Positions 23,300-31,073 of a DNA stretch of 32,546 nt are shown here, in pieces. Below the pieces are notes generated by a model, which was not told the origin of the DNA, made no database searches, and saw only the letters and a program-made list of their open reading frames with translations. Position 1 is the stretch's first letter, and each line of letters begins with the position of its first letter. Where the stretch lies: positions 1-32,546 of IMG/VR virus record IMGVR_UViG_3300048031_000095. The stretch is one strand, 5' to 3'. The position numbers and the translations under genes were made by a program. This DNA comes from a virus.

Positions 23300-23314
23300 T
23301 GATAATCATTATTA
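23300..23314. promoter_or_regulatory. Fur-box-like site 1
   Basis: TGATAATCATTATTA matches the Fur 7-1-7 consensus TGATAATnATTATCA at all fixed positions except the last two (TA for CA gives one mismatch). A partial site follows at 23317-23337 (TGAGAAT, 7 bases, ATTCGCA). Binding by Fur is an inference from motif alone. Confidence 0.5.
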
Positions 23315-23356
23315 AATGAGAATGTATATTATTCGCATATGCATCCCATTATTATT

Positions 23357-23371
23357 TGTAAATCATTCGCA
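23357..23371. promoter_or_regulatory. Fur-box-like site 2
   Basis: TGTAAATCATTCGCA, a 7-1-7 inverted repeat with five of seven pairs kept. On the minus strand it fills the spacer between TTGCAA (23378-23373) and TAATAA (23354-23349), a possible weak leftward promoter. Its centre is 57 bp from that of site 1. Confidence 0.45.
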
Positions 23372-23413
23372 ATTGCAAGGCATTATCATGTGAAAACGAC
23401 TACCAAGTGTTAA

Positions 23414-23428
23414 TGAGAACCATTCGCA
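23414..23428. promoter_or_regulatory. Fur-box-like site 3
   Basis: TGAGAACCATTCGCA within AATGAGAACCATTCGCATT, close to the Fur-site form AATGAGAATnATTCGCATT seen in some proteobacteria. Its centre is again 57 bp from that of site 2. Confidence 0.5.
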
Positions 23429-23625
23429 TTTGGCAGGGACAGGGAAAAACCCAGAAAACGGGGAAGCCCCCCACCCAAAAACAAAAAAAACGCCCAGAGC
23501 CAAACCATGCCACATGTAAAATTTTTATTTTTTCAACTTGGTGTGTAGTATGTGTGTGTTTCATCCCAGATTCGGGGATTCAGATTTCGGCATAAGAAAA
23601 TAAAAGTAGGATACTATACTTCATA

Positions 23626-23634
23626 TGGTATAAT
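23626..23634 (+). promoter_or_regulatory. Extended -10 promoter 1 (rightward)
   Basis: TGGTATAAT: a perfect TATAAT with the TGn extension; no clear -35 is present. Transcription would start near 23641, inside the inverted repeat at 23640-23654, which could be its operator. Confidence 0.55.
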
Positions 23635-23639
23635 ATTGT

Positions 23640-23654
23640 TTCATTACAAATGAA
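23640..23654. repeat. Short inverted repeat at the predicted start of promoter 1
   Basis: TTCATT-aca-AATGAA, exact arms of 6 bp. An outer pair ACTTCAT (23618-23624) and ATGAAGT (23650-23656) brackets the promoter. Position over the start site suits an operator. Confidence 0.45.
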
Positions 23655-23664
23655 GTCTTAAACA

Positions 23665-23735
23665 TACCTAGAATACTAGTGAAGATATACTACACACTAC
23701 TTACTACTATAAACAATCACTAGAATATTCTAGGT
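23665..23735. repeat. AT-rich repeats shared with the SSB upstream region
   Basis: Holds ACCTAGAATACT, an ACTA-rich stretch (23686-23714) that agrees with 18898-18926 at 23 of 29 positions, and an exact 14-bp palindrome CTAGAATATTCTAG (23720-23733). It lies between the two rightward promoters. Confidence 0.5.
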
Positions 23736-23760
23736 AACAGCCAAAACAATATTTAAATTC

Positions 23761-23769
23761 TGGTATAAT
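23761..23769 (+). promoter_or_regulatory. Extended -10 promoter 2, directly before the small terminase gene
   Basis: TGGTATAAT again, followed by ACTAAACTT and then the ATG at 23779. RNA would start about 1-3 bases before the ATG. No Shine-Dalgarno sequence precedes the ATG, so the mRNA is probably leaderless. Confidence 0.6.
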
Positions 23770-23778
23770 ACTAAACTT

Positions 23779-24366
23779 ATGGCAAACAAAGGAAACATCT
23801 TAGCTGATTCTGAACAAGAAATCAGAGAAATTGAGAAAGAACTCGAAGAAGAGCTTAGATATGCGGTAGCATCTGCTAAAGGTATAGTACCTGCTGATGC
23901 TGTAATTAAAATTGAGCGTAAGAAAGGAAGACCAACTGGTGGACTTAGTAAAGAATCTAAGTCAGCAGGTGGTAAAAAGTCTAGAATTAAACGTGGACAG
24001 ACATATAAGCCTACAGATGATGACTATTCTAAAGTAGAAGAAATGGTTACTATAGGATTAGACCAGCATACTATAGCTAAGGTTATGGGTATTAGTAATG
24101 CTACTCTAAATAAATATTATGCACACAATTTAGCAGTAGGTAAAGAGAAAAGAACTGCAAGAGTTGCAGGTGTTGCGTATGAGATGGCTGTTAGTGGTGA
24201 ATCCCCTAGCATGACTACGTTTTGGTTAAAGACTCAGGCCGGATGGTCTCCGAAACACCACGTTGTTGTAGAGGATAGGCAGTTTGATATACAATGGGCC
24301 AACGATGAGGCTGACATTGCAGACGCAAATCAAATATTAAGGAACAAGGATAGCAAAGTACACTAG
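23779..24366 (+). CDS. terS: Terminase small subunit-like protein
   Basis: A 195-aa protein. Residues 8-27 are acidic helix, residues 47-73 are basic (KKGRPTGGLSKESKSAGGKK), and residues 82-115 hold a helix-turn-helix (VEEMVTIGLDQHTIAKVMGI, then SNATLNKYY), followed by AGVAYEMAVSGESPSMTTFW and LKTQAGW. DNA-binding HTH plus the FWLK..AGW ending is typical of small terminase subunits, which recognise phage DNA for packaging. It is followed six bases later by the large subunit gene. The ATG has no ribosome site and lies 9 bases from a -10 box. Confidence 0.75.
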   Translation: MANKGNILADSEQEIREIEKELEEELRYAVASAKGIVPADAVIKIERKKGRPTGGLSKESKSAGGKKSRIKRGQTYKPTDDDYSKVEEMVTIGLDQHTIAKVMGISNATLNKYYAHNLAVGKEKRTARVAGVAYEMAVSGESPSMTTFWLKTQAGWSPKHHVVVEDRQFDIQWANDEADIADANQILRNKDSKVH

Positions 24367-24371
24367 TATTT

Positions 24372-25661
24372 ATGCAAGAGGAGAGGAAATCCATAGTAAT
24401 TCCCTATACACCTAGGGATTTACAGAAACACTTACATACTAATCTAGATAGATTTAATGTAGTTGTATGTCACAGAAGGTTTGGTAAGACTGTGTTTGCT
24501 ATAAACCAGCTCATAAAAAGTTCTGTAGAAGATATACAAGCTGGCAAAAGACAGCCACGCTATGCATACATAGCACCACTATTTAAGCAGGCTAAGACAG
24601 TTGCTTGGGATGAATTAAAAAGACTATGCAGCGTATTCCCCGAGGTTAAGTTTAATGAAGCGGAACTAAGGGCTGACTTCATGGGAGCTAGGATACAACT
24701 GTACGGAGCTGATAACTATGACACTCTTAGGGGAATTTATTTAGATGGGGTAGTGCTTGATGAGTACGCTCAGATGAATCCTAAAATGTTCTCAGAGGTT
24801 ATAAGGCCGGCACTCTCAGATAGGAAAGGTTATGCCATATTTATTGGTACACCTAAAGGGAAGAACGAATTTTATGATTTATACCACTCTGCCCCAGAGA
24901 AGAAGGGATGGGCCAGATTCTTATATAAGGCGAGTGAAACAGGGATATTAGATGATGAAGAACTCGAGCTTGCGAAACAGGATATGGCAGAGACTGAATT
25001 TGAACAAGAATACGAGTGTTCTTGGTCTGCTGCACTTAGAGGTGCGTATTATGCTAAAGAGATTGAAACTGCTTATGAAGAAGACCGAGTGGGGAAAGTC
25101 CCTTATGACCCGTCTAAACAAGTAGTAACAGCATGGGACCTTGGAGTCTCAGATGCAACCAGTATATGGTTTGTACAATTTGTTGGTAAAGCAGTACATG
25201 TTATAGATTATTATGAAAACTCTAACGAAGGATTGCCTCACTATATAGAGGTACTTAATAGAAAGGGTTATCATTATGGTGCACACATAGCACCGCACGA
25301 CATAGTAGTTAGAGAATTTTCTACTGGTAAGTCAAGACGAGACCTAGCATTTGACCTAGGAATAGACTTTCAAGTAGCACCAAAGTTAAAAGTTATGGAT
25401 GGTATTGATACAACTAGAACTTATTTAAACAAGTGCTGGTTTGATGAAAGCACTACCAAGAAAGGATTGGAAGCATTACTACAATATAGAAGTAGTTATG
25501 ATGACAAGAAAAAGATATGGTCACAACGACCAGTGCATGACTGGACATCACACGCCAGCGATGCTTTTAGGTACTTGTGTATAACAGATGTAGTGTTCAC
25601 AGGTAATGATAGTGTTTGGGGAAGGGAACTCCCTGAGACTGATTTAAGTTGGATAATATAA
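24372..25661 (+). CDS. terL: Terminase large subunit
   Basis: A 429-aa DNA-packaging motor. ATPase: Walker A CHRRFGKT (33-40), Walker B GVVLDE (126-131, Asp130/Glu131) and IGTPKG (158-163). Nuclease: Asp256 in AWDLGVSDATS, Asp310 in APHD and Asp397 in SHASDAFRY, the three-acid RNase H-like site that cuts concatemers. The order and length are usual for podovirus large terminases. No ribosome site precedes the ATG at 24372; GAGGAGAGG occurs inside the gene just after it. The mechanism (headful or site-specific ends) cannot be read from sequence. Confidence 0.93.
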   Translation: MQEERKSIVIPYTPRDLQKHLHTNLDRFNVVVCHRRFGKTVFAINQLIKSSVEDIQAGKRQPRYAYIAPLFKQAKTVAWDELKRLCSVFPEVKFNEAELRADFMGARIQLYGADNYDTLRGIYLDGVVLDEYAQMNPKMFSEVIRPALSDRKGYAIFIGTPKGKNEFYDLYHSAPEKKGWARFLYKASETGILDDEELELAKQDMAETEFEQEYECSWSAALRGAYYAKEIETAYEEDRVGKVPYDPSKQVVTAWDLGVSDATSIWFVQFVGKAVHVIDYYENSNEGLPHYIEVLNRKGYHYGAHIAPHDIVVREFSTGKSRRDLAFDLGIDFQVAPKLKVMDGIDTTRTYLNKCWFDESTTKKGLEALLQYRSSYDDKKKIWSQRPVHDWTSHASDAFRYLCITDVVFTGNDSVWGRELPETDLSWII

Positions 25662-25671
25662 GGAGAAGTAT

Positions 25672-25809
25672 ATGAATCCGAAATGGTTAGAAAATAAAAT
25701 ATTAGAAATGGCACAGGACATTAAAGACCTCAAACACATTATGAAAACAGTCAGTATGTCCACGCCACCACCTAAAGAAACAAAATACCCTATAAATAAA
25801 GGTAAATAA
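25672..25809 (+). CDS. Small protein between terminase and portal (45 aa)
   Basis: A 45-codon frame starting at ATG 25672 with AAGGAG seven bases upstream, ending TAA three bases before the portal start. It begins MNPKWLENKILEMAQDIKDL, a charged helix, and ends in a Pro/Lys-rich tail. Its ribosome site and snug fit in the gap argue that it is real. Function unknown. Confidence 0.6.
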   Translation: MNPKWLENKILEMAQDIKDLKHIMKTVSMSTPPPKETKYPINKGK

Positions 25810-25812
25810 TTT

Positions 25813-27858
25813 ATGGCTAAAATGACAAAGCGTGAGCTATCTGCTCACCTAGAGCAAGAGATTAACTCAGCTTTAGGGTACAAAGACGGAAAGCTGACAG
25901 AACAACGCTCTGATGCGTTAGACCGTTACTATGGCAAAAAGTATGGTAATGAGCAAGAAGGTCGTTCACAGATTGTCACAAGAGATGTAGCCGATGTAAT
26001 CGAATGGATTATGCCTAGCCTTATGAAGATATTTACTTCGGGCGATAAGGTAGTACAGTTTGAACCACAGGGGCCTGAAGATGTTACCATGGCAAAGCAG
26101 TCCACAGATTATGTGAACCATGTCATTATGAGACAAAACCCAGGATTTTCTATTATATACCAGTGGTTTAAAGATGCACTGTTACAAAAGAATGGTATAG
26201 TCAAACACTACTGGGATGATACTAGCGAAACATTAAGAGAAGAATATAAAAACCTTACTGAAGAAGAATTTACTGCACTTCTATTAGAAGATAATGTAGA
26301 AGTATTAGAGCATACTCCCAGTAATTTAGAAGATAGTGATGTTATTTCGTTACAGCCACAACAAATAACACACGATGTTGTAGTTAGCAGAACATATGAC
26401 GATGGTCAGGTTAGAATAGAAGCTGTACCACCAGAAGAATTTTTAATAAACAAGTATGCCAAAACAATAGAGGATGCTCGTTTTGTAGGACACAGGGTAA
26501 AAAGAACTAAGTCTGAACTAATAGAACAAGGCTACCCTAAAAGTAAAATAGAAAATATATTTAGTAATGATGAAGCAGATTACAAAGCTGAAAGACTATC
26601 TAGATTTTCACAAGAACAAGACAATGCACCAGAAGGTGACATTGACGATGGAATTTGGGTTACAGAATGTTACATGCGTGTTGACTTTGACAACGATGGC
26701 ATTGCTGAACTAAGAAAAGTAACGAAGGTTGGAGATGAACTGTTAGATAATGAGGCTGTGGATAGTGTTCCCTTCTCCTCCCTTACACCTATACCAATGC
26801 CTCATAAGTTTTACGGTCTGAGTATTTATGACTTAATCTCCGACCTTCAACTCATTAAGACTACACTAATGCGTAACTTGTTAGACAATATGTATCTAAC
26901 AAATAATGGGCGATACGAGGTAGTGGAAGGTCAAGCAAATTTAGATGACCTAATGACTTCTAGACCGGGTGGTATTGTAAGAGTACGCACACCGGGTGCT
27001 GTCAACCCTCTGGGAACACCACAACTAGACCAGAACTCTTTTAATATGCTAGGGTATTTAGATAGCATTAGAGAAGAACGAACTGGTGTTAGCAAGAACT
27101 CAATGGGTCTATCTGAGGGTGGTTTAAAATCCCACCAAACTGCTACAGGTGTCGGTCAAGTTATGACTGCTGCACAGCAAAAAATAGAATTAATAGCTAG
27201 AATATTTGCTGAAACAGGAATGAAAGACCTAGCACAATCTGTATACATGCTAGTGCAAAAGTTTGAAAAGCCTGAAAAATTAATTAGGTTAAACAACGAA
27301 TGGACTACTTTATACCCACATGAGTGGAAAACTAAAATGGATTGTACTGCACAAGTTGGTCTCGGGTTTGGTAACAAAGATATGAACCTAATGCATTTAG
27401 GAAGGTTGTCACAAACAATACAAATGATTGCACAACACCCAGCAGCAGGCATGTTACTTAAGCCTAAAAATGTATACAACCTAGTAGCTGAGCAGATAAA
27501 AGCTATGGGCATGAAGAATGTAGATGATTTTATTACAGACCCCGGAGACCAAGACGTTCAACAACAACAAGGTCCTAGCCCAGAAGAACAAGCTAAGATG
27601 CAAGAAGCACAGCTTAAGCAACAAGAACTACAAGTTAAAGTACAAAAAATGCAACAAGAAGCTGCACTTAAACAACAAGAAATGCAACTAGATGCACAAA
27701 CATCACAGCAAGATTTGGAACTTAAACAACAAGAAGCTAGTGTGGACATGCAAATTAAAGCACAAGAACTCGAAATTAAAAAAGCAGAACTTGCACTCAA
27801 GCAACAAGAACTTGAACTAGAAAGACAACAAGAACGAGCAGTTAAAATAGGGAACTGA
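25813..27858 (+). CDS. Portal protein, SU10-like
   Basis: A 681-aa protein. After an N-terminal helical part it has VADVIEWIMPSLMKIFTSGD (about 56-75), the portal-like PEEFLINKYAKTIEDA (about 211-226), HKFYGLSIYDLISDLQLIKT (about 334-353) and a long C-terminal Gln-rich coiled coil (about residues 588-676, repeated KQQELQ). Order and tail match SU10-type podovirus portals, the dodecameric ring at the capsid vertex through which DNA moves. The upstream ribosome site is weak; the small gene may give coupling. Confidence 0.85.
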   Translation: MAKMTKRELSAHLEQEINSALGYKDGKLTEQRSDALDRYYGKKYGNEQEGRSQIVTRDVADVIEWIMPSLMKIFTSGDKVVQFEPQGPEDVTMAKQSTDYVNHVIMRQNPGFSIIYQWFKDALLQKNGIVKHYWDDTSETLREEYKNLTEEEFTALLLEDNVEVLEHTPSNLEDSDVISLQPQQITHDVVVSRTYDDGQVRIEAVPPEEFLINKYAKTIEDARFVGHRVKRTKSELIEQGYPKSKIENIFSNDEADYKAERLSRFSQEQDNAPEGDIDDGIWVTECYMRVDFDNDGIAELRKVTKVGDELLDNEAVDSVPFSSLTPIPMPHKFYGLSIYDLISDLQLIKTTLMRNLLDNMYLTNNGRYEVVEGQANLDDLMTSRPGGIVRVRTPGAVNPLGTPQLDQNSFNMLGYLDSIREERTGVSKNSMGLSEGGLKSHQTATGVGQVMTAAQQKIELIARIFAETGMKDLAQSVYMLVQKFEKPEKLIRLNNEWTTLYPHEWKTKMDCTAQVGLGFGNKDMNLMHLGRLSQTIQMIAQHPAAGMLLKPKNVYNLVAEQIKAMGMKNVDDFITDPGDQDVQQQQGPSPEEQAKMQEAQLKQQELQVKVQKMQQEAALKQQEMQLDAQTSQQDLELKQQEASVDMQIKAQELEIKKAELALKQQELELERQQERAVKIGN

Positions 27859-27860
27859 TT

Positions 27861-28118
27861 ATGGGAAAGGGAGAAGAGATAGCAAGGGCAGACCAAGCTA
27901 AGCAAATTTTAGAACATCCTCTTTATGTAGAGGCTCTGTCCACAGTCAAGGAAGCATTAGTACAATACTTACTTGATACCAAGGTTGCCGAAGAAGTGGA
28001 AAGAGATAGATTATATATAACAATCAAAGCATTGGATTTAGTTAATCAACACATAACATCAGTGCTGGAGACAGGCAAACTTGCTGAAAGGGAGCAAGAA
28101 GATTTTTTAACACAGTAG
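27861..28118 (+). CDS. Small helical protein between portal and scaffold (85 aa)
   Basis: Starts 3 bases after the portal stop. It is soluble and helical (YVEALSTVKEALVQYLLDTK, then IKALDLVNQHITSVLETGK), charged at both ends. Small helical proteins of this size lie between portal and scaffold in several podoviruses, with no known role. By location I infer a head-assembly accessory protein. Confidence 0.6.
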   Translation: MGKGEEIARADQAKQILEHPLYVEALSTVKEALVQYLLDTKVAEEVERDRLYITIKALDLVNQHITSVLETGKLAEREQEDFLTQ

Positions 28119-28131
28119 AGGAGAACAACCT

Positions 28132-29172
28132 ATGGATTCTGCAGAGAACACCCAAGAAGGTAGATTTGAAAGAGTAAGAGAAGGTTCAGCAGAAGATGCT
28201 GCAAACCAAATCCTTAATATGTGGGACTCACAAGAGCAAACCGCAAGCGAGGAAACCGATGCCCCTGTTGACGAGGAAGTGGTAGAGGAAACAGAGGAAG
28301 CTGAAGAGGTAGAAGAAGAAGCCCCCGAAGAAGAAGAAGAGGGACAAGCTGAAGAAGAAACCGAGGAAGAGGTAGAAGAGGAAGAAGAAACTGAAATAGT
28401 AGCCGAAGAGGATTTAAAGTACACCATTAAGGTAGACGGAGAAGAACTAGAGGTTGGTATTGAAGAACTTAAGAACGGATACCAAAGGCAAGCTGACTAT
28501 ACTCGTAAGTCTCAAGCATTAGCAGAGCAGCGTAAGGAGACGGAACAAATCCAGTCCGAGCGTCAAAGGCTAGAGCAAGAGAGGCAAATGTACGCTAATG
28601 GCTTACAGATGTTGCAAGAGCAACAGAATGCAAAACTTCAAGAGTTTAATAGTGTAGATTGGGATACCTTAAAAACAGAAGACCCCTATGCCTACATGAT
28701 AAAGAAAGAAGAGTTTAGGGATGCACAAGAAAAAGTGCAGAACGTAGTACAGCAACAACAATATGTTCAACAAGAACAAATGCAACAGCAACAAGCTGCT
28801 AAAGCAGAGTTCGTAAGAGCAGAGTATGCTAGGCTCGTTGAGGCTTTACCAGAGTGGGAAAATAAAGACTCTACTATTAAAAAAGATATTAGAGAATATG
28901 CTGCCACAGTAGGCTTTCGACCAGAAGAGATTGACCAGTTAGCAGACCATCGTAGTGTTCTAGTAATTAAGAAAGCTATGGAGTATGACAAGCTAACAAA
29001 AAAGGTAGCTCCAAAAAAGAAAGCGGTAAAGAAAGTTCCTAAAGTTCAAAAGTCTGGAAGAGGAAACTCTAAAGAAGATGCAGCAACTGAAGCTATTAAG
29101 AAAAAGCGTGCAAGGTTACAGAAGTCAGGTAAACAACATGATGCCGCTTCTGTCTTTTATGATATGCTTTAA
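28132..29172 (+). CDS. Capsid scaffolding protein
   Basis: A 346-aa protein with a very acidic stretch at about residues 39-93 (long Glu runs), a beta-like KYTIKVDGEELEVGIEELKN (about 102-121), a Gln/Glu coiled coil (about 130-235) and a basic C-terminal part (KKAVKKVPKVQKSGRGNSKE). Position between portal and major capsid protein, the acidic coiled coil and the basic capsid-binding end are typical of scaffolding proteins, which shape the procapsid and then leave it. GGAG lies before the ATG. Confidence 0.8.
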   Translation: MDSAENTQEGRFERVREGSAEDAANQILNMWDSQEQTASEETDAPVDEEVVEETEEAEEVEEEAPEEEEEGQAEEETEEEVEEEEETEIVAEEDLKYTIKVDGEELEVGIEELKNGYQRQADYTRKSQALAEQRKETEQIQSERQRLEQERQMYANGLQMLQEQQNAKLQEFNSVDWDTLKTEDPYAYMIKKEEFRDAQEKVQNVVQQQQYVQQEQMQQQQAAKAEFVRAEYARLVEALPEWENKDSTIKKDIREYAATVGFRPEEIDQLADHRSVLVIKKAMEYDKLTKKVAPKKKAVKKVPKVQKSGRGNSKEDAATEAIKKKRARLQKSGKQHDAASVFYDML

Positions 29173-29184
29173 GGAGATAGGATA

Positions 29185-30087
29185 ATGCCTACGCAATTTA
29201 AGACATACGATGCAACTGCAATCCGTGAGGATTTGTCAGATGTCATCTATGATATTTCACCAACGGATACTCCGTTCCTATCCAGTATTACTGGTAAAGG
29301 TTCAGTATCTAACACTCTATTTGAGTGGCAAACAGAAGCACTTGCTGCTGCTGTAATTAATAACTACCACGTTGAAGGAGCAGCTGCCGGAACAGCAGCG
29401 ACTACTGCTACAACTCGTGTATCTAACCAAACACAAATCTCTAAAAAGGTTGTTGAGGTTACTGGTACTCATGAGACTGTAAACAACGCTGGTAAAAAGT
29501 CAGAAATGGCTCACCAACTAGCAAAGGCTTCTAAAGAGCTTAAGCGTGATATGGAAGGTTCACTACTAGCTGACAACGCTGCTGCTGCAGGTAATGCAAC
29601 TACAGCTCGTGAGACTCGTGGTGCTGCTAACTGGATTACAACTAATGTTGTAGATGCTGGTACTAGTGGTTCACACGCTGCTATGACTGAAGCTGATGTT
29701 CTTTTGGCTGCTGAAAAAGTATGGACACAAGGCGGTGAAGCGTCTACTATCCTACTTGGTGCAACTAACAAGAAGTTAATCACAGCTATGTCAGGTCGTG
29801 CTGATGCGGTTCGCTCAGTAGCAGATAACAATATGACTATTCAAAACTCAGTTGATGTATATGTATCAGACTTTGGTACTTACAACATTGTTATGGATAG
29901 ATTCTGTGACCAAGATGTTGTATACTTCCTAGACCACGATATGTGGTCAGTTGATTACCTTCGTGATTTCCAAACTGTGGACATCGCTAGAGAAGGTGAC
30001 TCAGAGAAGAAGATGCTTCTAGTTGAGTACGGTCTACGTTGTGGCAACGAAGCTGCTAACGCTAAGATTAGATACACTACAGGTTAA
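29185..30087 (+). CDS. Major capsid protein, SU10/DUF5309 type
   Basis: A 300-aa HK97-fold-type capsid subunit. The N-terminus has DLSDVIYDISPTDTPFLSSI, a pattern of the SU10 major capsid family, followed by an Ala/Thr-rich E-loop-like region, VEVTGTHETVNNAGKKSEMA and a C-terminal LVEYGLRCGNEAANAKIRY. Codons here look different from neighbours: more CGT and other codons of highly expressed genes. GGAG lies before the ATG. A hairpin that may end its mRNA follows 12 bases after the stop. Confidence 0.88.
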   Translation: MPTQFKTYDATAIREDLSDVIYDISPTDTPFLSSITGKGSVSNTLFEWQTEALAAAVINNYHVEGAAAGTAATTATTRVSNQTQISKKVVEVTGTHETVNNAGKKSEMAHQLAKASKELKRDMEGSLLADNAAAAGNATTARETRGAANWITTNVVDAGTSGSHAAMTEADVLLAAEKVWTQGGEASTILLGATNKKLITAMSGRADAVRSVADNNMTIQNSVDVYVSDFGTYNIVMDRFCDQDVVYFLDHDMWSVDYLRDFQTVDIAREGDSEKKMLLVEYGLRCGNEAANAKIRYTTG

Positions 30088-30098
30088 TATAACCAACT

Positions 30099-30122
30099 AC
30101 CACCCTAGGCAACTGGGGTGGT
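30099..30122 (+). terminator. Hairpin after the major capsid gene
   Basis: ACCACCC and GGGTGGT arms (7 bp) with a 10-base loop, followed by TTTACATT. The T-run is short, so it is a partial terminator or an mRNA-stabilising end. Its right arm carries GGGGTGG, the only ribosome-site-like sequence before the next ATG (30130), so folding could also hold back that gene. Confidence 0.55.
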
Positions 30123-30129
30123 TTACATT

Positions 30130-30423
30130 ATGGCAATTGATACAAAACTTATAACAAATTTAGATGGAAGTCTTACAGTAGCTAGTCAGCAAGATGACAA
30201 GGTAGTTAAGAAACTAGCCGAGCTAAATGCAAAAGATAAGTTCCATAACAGAAACACACAATACAAAGGTGACTCAGTAATGTCGCACAAGGTGGCAACT
30301 ATACCCTTAATCGTAGTAGAACAAATGATGAGAGAAGGTATATGGGGAAACCAAGAAAGAATGAAAGTCTGGATGAACGACCCAGCCAACGCTATGTGGC
30401 GAACTACTAAAGGAAAAGTATAA
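30130..30423 (+). CDS. Small virion-region protein (97 aa)
   Basis: Begins at ATG 30130 (an in-frame GTG at 30118 lies within the hairpin and is less likely). The 97 residues include MAIDTKLITNLDGSLTVASQ and a C-terminal helical part with VVEQMMREGIWGNQERMKVW. No motif is recognised. The stop shares a base with the adaptor start (TAATG), so it is likely a head or head-completion gene by location. Confidence 0.55.
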   Translation: MAIDTKLITNLDGSLTVASQQDDKVVKKLAELNAKDKFHNRNTQYKGDSVMSHKVATIPLIVVEQMMREGIWGNQERMKVWMNDPANAMWRTTKGKV

Positions 30424-31073
30424 TGGCATTAGGTACATTTACAGAATTAAAAGATGCAATAGCAGACTGGTTAGATAGGTCAGACTTGACCGCAAGGATA
30501 CCAGACTTTATTGCACTAGCAGAAGCTAGAATTAATAGGGAGCTACGCATTCGCCCTATGGAAGTAAGAAGTACAATGTATGCTACAGTAGACCAACAAT
30601 ACTTTAACCTACCCGGTGGTTACATTCAAATGCGTAACATACAACTAAACACAAATCCAACGACACCTCTTGAGTACATTACACCAGAGATGTTAGATAG
30701 GTTATATGGTAGTACTACAACAGGCAAGCCAAGGGCCTATACTTTGATTGGAGACGAGATTCAACTAGCACCAATACCTGACTCAGCCTACCAGATAGAA
30801 ATGGCTTTCTACGAGAAATTTACCCCATTAGGAGATGGCACATCAGGTACAGTCACAAACAACTGGTTGACTGCAAATGCACCAGACGTATTGTTATATG
30901 GTGCTCTTATGGAAGCAGAACCATTTATTAAAAATGATGAAAGAATACCAGTGTGGCTTAATGGCTACAGTAACGCAATAGACAAGCTACAAAAAGCAGA
31001 CCAAAGAGATAGACACTCTGGCTCTGCGATGAGAGTAAGAAACATATACTCTGGTGTTGAGGGCAGAAACTAA
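30423..31073 (+). CDS. Head-tail adaptor protein, SU10 type
   Basis: A 216-aa protein. It starts MALGTFTELKDAIADWLDRS, then a helix with IALAEARINRELRIRPME, a beta part (YFNLPGGYIQMRNIQLN), and a late helical part with LLYGALMEAEPFIKNDER. The 'W..R.DL....P.FI.LAE.RI.RELR' start and 'LLYGAL.EA' end are the marks of the adaptor family that joins portal and tail in SU10-like podoviruses. It starts on the last base of the previous stop and ends on the first base of the next gene. Confidence 0.82.
   Translation: MALGTFTELKDAIADWLDRSDLTARIPDFIALAEARINRELRIRPMEVRSTMYATVDQQYFNLPGGYIQMRNIQLNTNPTTPLEYITPEMLDRLYGSTTTGKPRAYTLIGDEIQLAPIPDSAYQIEMAFYEKFTPLGDGTSGTVTNNWLTANAPDVLLYGALMEAEPFIKNDERIPVWLNGYSNAIDKLQKADQRDRHSGSAMRVRNIYSGVEGRN

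Larger units (their letters stand above)
23022..23778. other. Divergent noncoding control region
   Basis: A stretch of about 0.75 kb without a convincing gene between the leftward and rightward blocks. It holds, left to right, a double inverted repeat, palindrome copies 4 and 5, Fur-box-like sites, a C/G-rich tract (23440-23505), two extended -10 promoters, two short perfect inverted repeats and ACCTAG/ACTA repeats. Its makeup suits a main regulatory region and perhaps a replication origin; neither is proven. Confidence 0.6.

Noticed and set aside
23460-23470. GGGGAAGCCCC as a terminator
   Set aside because: The stem is only 4 bp with a 3-base loop, and the T-rich stretches on the minus strand are interrupted and spaced away from it.
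23407-23595. A 62-codon rightward frame in the divergent region
   Set aside because: No ribosome site, low-complexity basic then Cys/Val-rich product, and it runs over a Fur-like site and a C/G tract; it looks like chance.
27558-28427. Ser/Cys-rich minus-strand frames opposite the portal tail and scaffold
   Set aside because: They are the reverse reading of Gln- and Glu-rich repeats (Cys and Ser runs), so composition alone explains them.
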